Source: SIG471 sp045638565 (GTDB lineage: Bacteria; Bacillota; Clostridia; Oscillospirales; Butyricicoccaceae). Taken from it: a stretch of 9,396 nucleotides of DNA. The stretch covers positions 1-9,396 of the forward strand of contig JAZUBN010000023.1 in the NCBI GenBank assembly GCA_045638565.1. The letters are read 5' to 3'. The notes beneath the pieces are model-generated. The model was not told the origin of the DNA. It did not search any database and saw only the letters and a program-made list of their open reading frames with translations. Positions 5,769 through 9,396 of the stretch are shown piece after piece (the first letter of the stretch is position 1; each line of letters opens with the position of its first letter). Made by a program: the position numbers and the translations under genes.

Positions 5769-7094
5769 TTACAAGTAGCACTCCATGAACTCGCCGCGTT
5801 CTCTTGAAGGCACAAGCGCACCGCCTGTTGCCCATGCAACATGGACAGCATTGTCCATAAGCTCGGTCAGCTCTTCATCTTCGACATAAGCTCTGCCGTC
5901 GAGGAATTCTTCAAGACCGAGTACGCCCTTGAATGCCGCACAGGCAGAAGGCTCAATGAAAATGCCTTCGCTCTTGTCGAGGTCGCGGAGGAAGTCGTAT
6001 AATCTGTAATCATCGATGGTGAAAATGCCCGAAAGCAGACCTTCCATCAGCTTACCGACAAGCTTGGATGGACGTCCCACAGCGAGACCATCGGCGTGAG
6101 TGACGCCGCTCAGACCCATATCATAAACAGAAATGTCATTGTGAAGCTCGGATGCCATACCGATGAGCATGGAAGGGCAGTTTGTCGGCTCGACGAAGAA
6201 ACAATGGACATTGTCGCCAAAAATATGCTTCAAGCCGAATGTAATGCCGCCCGGAGCGCCGCCTACACCGCATGGAAGATAGACGAAAAGCGGATGTTCG
6301 TCATCGATCACGATGTCCATTTCTTCGAGCTGACGCTGAAGTCTTTCGGCAGCAACGGCATAGCCCATAAAGAGATTGATGGAGTTTTCATCGTCGACAA
6401 AATAGCTCATTGGGTCTGTGTCGGAAAGTGCTCTGCCCTGATGAACAGCTTCTGTGAAGTCGCCGTCATATTCCACAACATTTACGCCATAGGAGCGAAG
6501 CTTATCCTTCTTCCACTGCTTTGCTTCTCTCGACATATGCACAGTTACACGGTATCCGATAACGGCAGACATAATGCCGATGGAAAGGCCTAAGTTGCCT
6601 GTGGAGCCAACGTGGATAGCATATTTATTGAAGAAATCCTTGTGGTTGATAAGTTCTTTATAGTTATCGCCCTCTGCGATGATGCCGTTTTCCAGAGCGA
6701 GCTTTTCTGTATAGTGAAGCACTTCATAAATACCGCCGCGAGCCTTGATAGAGCCTGCGATAGGAAGATCGGAGTCCATCTTGAGAAGGAGGCGACCGGC
6801 AATTTCAATGGAAAACTTCTGTGAAAGAAGGTCCTTCATATTTTCGATCTCGCGGAGCGGAGATTCGATTATGCCGTCAGATTCCTTTGTTTCAGGGAAA
6901 GCCTCCTCGATGAAAGGCGCGAAGCGTTCAAGACGAGCGCTTGCATCGGCAATCTGTTCCTTTGTTACAGAAAGCTCGTCTTTTACAAGATCGAAAGGCT
7001 TTTTGAGTGGGTTGAGCCAGAGAGTTTCCTCTCCCTGTGATACCTTAAAAACAGCGGGATTTTCAAAAATCAGTTTTTGTAATCGGGTGTCCAT
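5769..7094 (-). CDS. dsdA: D-serine ammonia-lyase (D-serine dehydratase)
   Basis: A cytoplasmic PLP enzyme that converts D-serine to pyruvate and ammonia, giving carbon and nitrogen and removing a growth-inhibiting D-amino acid. The protein has 441 residues, the usual DsdA length. The PLP lysine lies in PIAGSIKARGG (Lys117). The phosphate- and ring-binding loops are GSTGNLGLSIG (163-173) and CGVGGAPGG (275-283). The stretch SREAKQWKKDKLRSYG (188-203) is typical of DsdA and fold-type II relatives. ATG 7094 has AGAGGA about six bases upstream. No dsdX-type permease or dsdC-type regulator is next to it, so it may be expressed on its own. No clear promoter was found; a palindromic repeat sits 36 bases upstream of the start. 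Confidence 0.96.
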   Translation of the reverse strand: MDTRLQKLIFENPAVFKVSQGEETLWLNPLKKPFDLVKDELSVTKEQIADASARLERFAPFIEEAFPETKESDGIIESPLREIENMKDLLSQKFSIEIAGRLLLKMDSDLPIAGSIKARGGIYEVLHYTEKLALENGIIAEGDNYKELINHKDFFNKYAIHVGSTGNLGLSIGIMSAVIGYRVTVHMSREAKQWKKDKLRSYGVNVVEYDGDFTEAVHQGRALSDTDPMSYFVDDENSINLFMGYAVAAERLQRQLEEMDIVIDDEHPLFVYLPCGVGGAPGGITFGLKHIFGDNVHCFFVEPTNCPSMLIGMASELHNDISVYDMGLSGVTHADGLAVGRPSKLVGKLMEGLLSGIFTIDDYRLYDFLRDLDKSEGIFIEPSACAAFKGVLGLEEFLDGRAYVEDEELTELMDNAVHVAWATGGALVPSRERGEFMECYL

Positions 7095-7129
7095 AATTGT
7101 CCTCTATGTAATAGTTTTATAGGCTGTAT

Positions 7130-7155
7130 GTAGGGGAGCTGCTTGCCGCTCCCGG
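7130..7155 (+). repeat. GTAGGGG-type intergenic palindrome, copy 3
   Basis: GTAGGGGAGC and GCTCCCGG form a 6-pair G-C stem (7134-7139 with 7148-7153). It shares the GTAGGGG start and CCCGG end with the copy at 307-330. It lies in the dsdA upstream region. Confidence 0.5.
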
Positions 7156-7160
7156 AAAAA

Positions 7161-7181
7161 TGAATAGTGAATAATGAATAA
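7161..7181 (+). repeat. Three tandem 7-base repeats
   Basis: TGAATAG, TGAATAA and TGAATAA follow one another directly, between two GC-rich hairpins (7134-7153 and 7189-7201). The whole 7130-7260 stretch between dsdA and the cyclophilin gene is made of repeat-like material and has no gene. Confidence 0.6.
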
Positions 7182-7188
7182 TTTCGGT

Positions 7189-7201
7189 GTGGCTGCGCCA
7201 C
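7189..7201. repeat. Short hairpin GTGGC-TGC-GCCAC
   Basis: Five perfect G/C-rich pairs close a three-base loop. It is probably part of the composite repeat block between dsdA and the cyclophilin gene rather than a terminator, since no T-run follows on either strand. Confidence 0.4.
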
Positions 7202-7211
7202 GGATTGACAA

Positions 7212-7260
7212 CAATCCCCCAGTCAGCTTCGCTGCCAGCCCCCTTTGCACAAAGGGGCCT
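7212..7260 (+). repeat. Intergenic palindromic repeat (CCCCCAGTCAGC type)
   Basis: The block starts CCCCCAGTCAGCTTCGCTG-like and ends in a near-perfect hairpin, CCCCTTTG-CA-CAAAGGGG (7240-7257). The combination of a small AGC/GCT hairpin and a CCCCTTTG palindrome matches, from memory, a repeat scattered between genes in many gut Clostridia genomes. It lies 17 bases after the cyclophilin stop and lacks a T-run in that direction. Confidence 0.55.
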
Positions 7261-7274
7261 ACTGGAGTTCTTAA

Positions 7275-7745
7275 TTATTCCTCTACTTCTACCTTTTCGA
7301 TAGTGCCGCGCATACCGATATAGTAAGCGGAAACGATGGAATCAACAACATCCATACCGCTTTTTACCATGCCGAAGCCTGCGTAGTCGCCATCGAGATG
7401 TGGAGCATCGTCGTGCATGATGAAGAACTGGCTGCCTGCAGAGTCAGGATGACCTGCGCGAGCCATGGAGAGCACGCCGCGCTTGTGCTTGAGGTCATTC
7501 TTTACGCCGTTGGAAGCAAATTCGCCCTTGATATTCCAGCCCGGACCGCCCATACCTGTGCCTGTTGGGTCGCCGCCCTGAATTACAAAGTCGCGGATAA
7601 CACGGTGGAAGAATGTGCCGTTATAGAAGCCGCTCTTGCAGAGCTTGAGGAAGTTTTCTACTGTGATAGGTGCGATTTCAGGGTAGAGTTCGATTTCGAT
7701 AACGCCCATATCCTGAATGTGCATCTTTACGATTGGATTAGCCAT
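7275..7745 (-). CDS. Cyclophilin-type peptidyl-prolyl cis-trans isomerase
   Basis: A 156-residue single-domain cyclophilin that speeds cis-trans isomerisation of Xaa-Pro bonds during protein folding. It has no signal peptide and is therefore probably cytosolic. Active-site residues are visible: FFHRVI with the catalytic Arg (48), FVIQGGDPTGTG with Phe53 and Gln56, and GSQFFIM (105-110). The position of human CypA Trp121 is His (116, in PHLDGDYAGFG), a change usually linked to weak cyclosporin binding. ATG 7745 is chosen because AAGGAGAA lies eight or so bases upstream. A longer open frame to 7871 runs through an intergenic repeat and is not conserved-looking. Two TAA stops overlap the end. 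A repeat lies upstream and another downstream. Confidence 0.95.
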   Translation of the reverse strand: MANPIVKMHIQDMGVIEIELYPEIAPITVENFLKLCKSGFYNGTFFHRVIRDFVIQGGDPTGTGMGGPGWNIKGEFASNGVKNDLKHKRGVLSMARAGHPDSAGSQFFIMHDDAPHLDGDYAGFGMVKSGMDVVDSIVSAYYIGMRGTIEKVEVEE

Positions 7746-7780
7746 TTTATATTTCTCCTTGAAATTATATTTTTTCTCAG

Positions 7781-7828
7781 CCTTCTCCAGTAGGAGAAGG
7801 GGGACCGCATCAGCGGTGGATGAGGTGT
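7781..7828 (+). repeat. Intergenic double-hairpin repeat (CCTTCTCC/GGAGAAGG type)
   Basis: Two hairpins in a row: CCTTCTCC-AGTA-GGAGAAGG (8 perfect pairs, 7781-7800) and ACCGC-ATCA-GCGGT (7804-7817), followed by GGATGAGGTGT. From memory this resembles a common intergenic repeat in gut Clostridia. It lies in the leader of the cyclophilin gene. On that strand its TTCTCC could pair with the GGAGAA of the ribosome binding site, 20-odd bases downstream. Confidence 0.6.
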
Positions 7829-7950
7829 ATCCATTCTTATAATGAAGAAGGTGTGCAAAGCATATGCACATTTCACCGCATATATAATTATAATATCATT
7901 TATTTATTAAATAGTAAAGAGCAATCTTGTAAATAAATGGATTATTGTGT

Positions 7951-7983
7951 AAAAACAGGCACAGCTTTGTGCTATGCCTGTTT
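7951..7983 (-). terminator. Rho-independent terminator of the GNAT gene
   Basis: AAACAGGCA (7953-7961) pairs with TGCCTGTTT (7975-7983), and after one mismatch AGC pairs with GCT around a 5-base loop. On the minus strand the stem runs into TTTTTACAC. It begins nine bases after the acetyltransferase stop. The AT-rich stretch 7829-7950 beyond it should hold the cyclophilin promoter; only a TATAAT-like sequence without a clear -35 was found. Confidence 0.85.
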
Positions 7984-7992
7984 CTCTGTCAT

Positions 7993-8619
7993 TTAGAAAA
8001 TCTGTCCCGGAAGTTTAAGCTTCTGCTTCGGAGGGAAGTTTTTGTCAAACTCCTCGGTTTCACTTTCGCTTACGAAATAGCATTCAGGCGGAGCATATAC
8101 CCCTGTAATACCGTCAAGATAGCCACGTTTAAGCTCTTTGCAAAGGGAAAATGTTACCTTTTCGCCTCTCGGCATACCGTGATAGCTGATGCCGAAGTCG
8201 CTTGAATAAGTAAACCCGCTTTTGCCGTAGAACTTTATATTGCCGTCAAGACAGACTGCGCCGAAGCCCAGCTCCGCTGCCTTTTTCAGCGAATAATCAA
8301 GCAAAATCTTGCCAAAACCCTGCCTTTGCAGGTCGGGAGCAATACATATTGGTCCCATCGTAAGTATCGGGATATTCCTGCCGTCATCACAGACGATATT
8401 TGCCTTTACGAAAACATTCTGGCCGATAATTCTGCCGTCCTTTTCCATTACAAAGTCAAGTTCGTCTATGAAATCATCGTTTTTACGCAGTATGTGCAAA
8501 AGATAATGCTCCATACAGCCCGGACGGAATGTATTCCAGAAAGCCTCGCGGACGAGGTTTTCCACCTTACGATGTTCTTCTTTTCTTTCACGACGGATAA
8601 TATAGTCATTTTTAATCAT
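7993..8619 (-). CDS. GNAT family N-acetyltransferase (YhbS-like)
   Basis: A 208-residue GNAT protein that would transfer acetyl from acetyl-CoA to an unknown amine. The core is clear: beta strands around DFVMEKDGRIIGQNVF (55-70), then motif A, MGPICIAPDLQRQGFGKILL (88-107), with the QRQGFG pyrophosphate loop (98-103). GFGAVCLDGNIKFYGKSGF (118-136) follows and resembles YhbS-type (COG3153) acetyltransferases. ATG 8619 has AGGAGG about eight bases upstream. The frame stays open upstream to 8733, but that part would be translated from a hairpin-rich leader and begins at a non-ATG codon only two bases from a purine tract. It is a single gene with a consensus promoter, a long leader and a terminator. 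Confidence 0.92.
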   Translation of the reverse strand: MIKNDYIIRRERKEEHRKVENLVREAFWNTFRPGCMEHYLLHILRKNDDFIDELDFVMEKDGRIIGQNVFVKANIVCDDGRNIPILTMGPICIAPDLQRQGFGKILLDYSLKKAAELGFGAVCLDGNIKFYGKSGFTYSSDFGISYHGMPRGEKVTFSLCKELKRGYLDGITGVYAPPECYFVSESETEEFDKNFPPKQKLKLPGQIF

Positions 8620-8639
8620 TGTTTTTCCTCCTGATAGTT

Positions 8640-8697
8640 GTTGACTGCAACGGGAGGCTTGTGCGGAATAATTATTACACAGCCTCCCGGCTATGCA
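8640..8697 (-). other. Structured 5' leader hairpin upstream of the GNAT gene
   Basis: On the minus strand CGGGAGGCTGTG pairs with CACAAGCCTCCCG (one bulged base, about 12 pairs) around an AT-rich loop, flanked by TTGTTG and CAACAA that can extend the stem. TTGTTG could instead pair with CAACA further upstream (near 8710). No T-run follows, so it is not an intrinsic terminator. It matches no riboswitch or T-box that I recognise. Confidence 0.5.
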
Positions 8698-8758
8698 ACA
8701 ATCTCCAAGGTGTTGTTCTTTCTCAAACAGCAATCTCCTTAAATAAAATTATATCTGT

Positions 8759-8787
8759 ATTATACCGATAAACAGGACTTGTGTCAA
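8759..8787 (-). promoter_or_regulatory. Consensus sigma-A promoter of the GNAT gene
   Basis: On the minus strand a perfect TTGACA (8782-8787) is followed after exactly 17 bases by a perfect TATAAT (8759-8764). The start would be near 8752, giving a leader of about 130 bases, long for a single-gene unit. Confidence 0.88.
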
Positions 8788-8824
8788 TCTTACTGTCCGA
8801 TAAAGAGCATAGTGGAGACCATAC

Positions 8825-8853
8825 TTGAAATTATTGTCGATATATGGTATTAT
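8825..8853 (+). promoter_or_regulatory. Promoter of the LTA-synthase-like gene
   Basis: TTGAAA (8825-8830) is followed after 17 bases by TATTAT (8848-8853) with TGG in the extended -10 position. A second option, TTGTCG (8834-8839) and TATAAT (8856-8861) at 16 bases, overlaps it. It is divergent from the GNAT promoter, with about 40 bases between the -35 elements. Confidence 0.7.
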
Positions 8854-8887
8854 TTTATAATGGTAATTATGTCGATTTTTACACAAA

Positions 8888-9396
8888 ATGATAATAAAAA
8901 TGAAAGTGAAAGAAAAAATGAAAGTTAAAAATCTGCGTATAAAGGCGCTTGATCCGGCTGAAAACAAGGGGAAAGCCGGTATTTTATGGGCATATCACAT
9001 CATAATGATGGTATGTGCCGCTGCCTGTGTCGGCGTGCTGTCCATGGCGCTTGCGGTAGGCAATTTCGGTATGCCGATGCTCATCAGCTACTTTAAAAAT
9101 CCCCTTATTGCAATTCTCAATATCGTGCCAGTAATATTTATCACACTTTTTGTTTATCTTCTCATCGGCAGAGCGTGGATAAGCTTCCTCGTTCCGTCAG
9201 CTGTGATTTTCATAGGCACGATGGTAAACTATTACAAGCTGTCTATGAGAAATGACCCGTTCTATTTTGAAGACCTCAAGCTTATCAGCGAAGTTTTCAA
9301 TATCACGGGCGGCGGTGACACTCTCAGTTTTGCCCCTCGTCTTATAGTGTTCCTTGCCTGCATTATCATGGGCACAATCGTGCTTTATTTCATCTG
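8888..9396 (+). CDS. Partial LTA synthase / phosphoglycerol transferase-like membrane protein (N-terminus)
   Basis: Only about 169 codons are in the window; the gene runs off the right edge. After a Lys-rich cytoplasmic start come hydrophobic helices at about residues 33-57, 72-93, 97-115 and 150-169. The segment after the third, VNYYKLSMRNDPFYFEDLKL (about 113-132), matches the loop typical of the LtaS/MdoB group, where a membrane domain precedes an extracellular sulfatase-fold catalytic domain. Such enzymes polymerise or modify glycerol-phosphate polymers of the envelope. The catalytic domain is not in view, so the exact role is open. Three in-frame ATGs (8888, 8900, 8918) exist and none has a strong ribosome binding site; a GAAAG before 8918 is the best. 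The longest is given. Confidence 0.75.
   Translation, partial: MIIKMKVKEKMKVKNLRIKALDPAENKGKAGILWAYHIIMMVCAAACVGVLSMALAVGNFGMPMLISYFKNPLIAILNIVPVIFITLFVYLLIGRAWISFLVPSAVIFIGTMVNYYKLSMRNDPFYFEDLKLISEVFNITGGGDTLSFAPRLIVFLACIIMGTIVLYFI

Noticed and set aside
6096..6593. Open frame of 165 codons opposite dsdA
   Set aside because: Shadow of dsdA; no ribosome binding site and no domain.
7746..7871. N-terminal extension of the cyclophilin
   Set aside because: It is encoded by an intergenic double-hairpin repeat; the cyclophilin fold starts just after ATG 7745, which has AAGGAGAA.
8640..8697. T-box or intrinsic terminator in the GNAT leader
   Set aside because: No T-box bulge sequence and no T-run after the hairpin could be found.
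8749..8967. Open frame of 72 codons on the minus strand between the divergent GNAT and LTA-synthase-like genes
   Set aside because: It covers both promoters and the start of the plus-strand gene, and its hydrophobic product comes from AT-rich DNA.

Overview
The window looks like chromosomal DNA from a gut-type, low-to-mid GC anaerobic Firmicute, most likely a Clostridia member of the Oscillospiraceae/Ruminococcaceae kind. The reasons are strong AGGAGG-type ribosome binding sites, consensus sigma-A promoters (TTGACA-17-TATAAT), a feoA-feoB-small Cys-rich protein cluster, an LTA-synthase-like gene, and GC-rich palindromic repeats between genes. The genus is inference; no rRNA or other marker is present.

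Layout, left to right. Bases 1-205 (minus) hold the N-terminus of a small unknown membrane protein with its own near-consensus promoter. Bases 376-2731 (minus) are a ferrous iron uptake operon: feoA, feoB and a 47-residue FeoB-associated Cys-rich membrane protein, closed by a strong hairpin terminator. Upstream of feoA three copies of one inverted repeat (GTTAG-N6-CTAAC) flank and overlap the promoter and look like metalloregulator operators. Facing away from feo, 2959-3870 (plus) encodes a cytoplasmic HTH-XRE regulator with a helical TPR-like C-terminal part (RRNPP-like architecture). It meets, stop codon to stop codon with no base between, an AT-rich two-gene minus-strand unit (3871-4732): a membrane-anchored exported protein of unknown family and a 67-residue exported Cys-rich protein. 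That unit has a good promoter with a perfect 16-base palindrome at the presumed transcription start. It is the most unusual part of the window.

The rest is a run of separate housekeeping or accessory genes on the minus strand: a TSUP (TauE/SafE) permease with terminator (4908-5678), D-serine ammonia-lyase dsdA (5769-7094), a cytosolic cyclophilin (7275-7745) and a GNAT acetyltransferase (7993-8619). The GNAT gene has a perfect sigma-A promoter, a roughly 130-base structured leader and its own terminator. At the right edge a plus-strand gene (from about 8888) encodes the membrane N-terminus of an LTA-synthase/phosphoglycerol-transferase-like protein and runs off the window.

Five intergenic palindromic elements of at least three sequence types lie between these genes. 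No tRNA, rRNA, CRISPR array, transposase or known riboswitch was recognised. No gap without a gene exceeds 300 bases.
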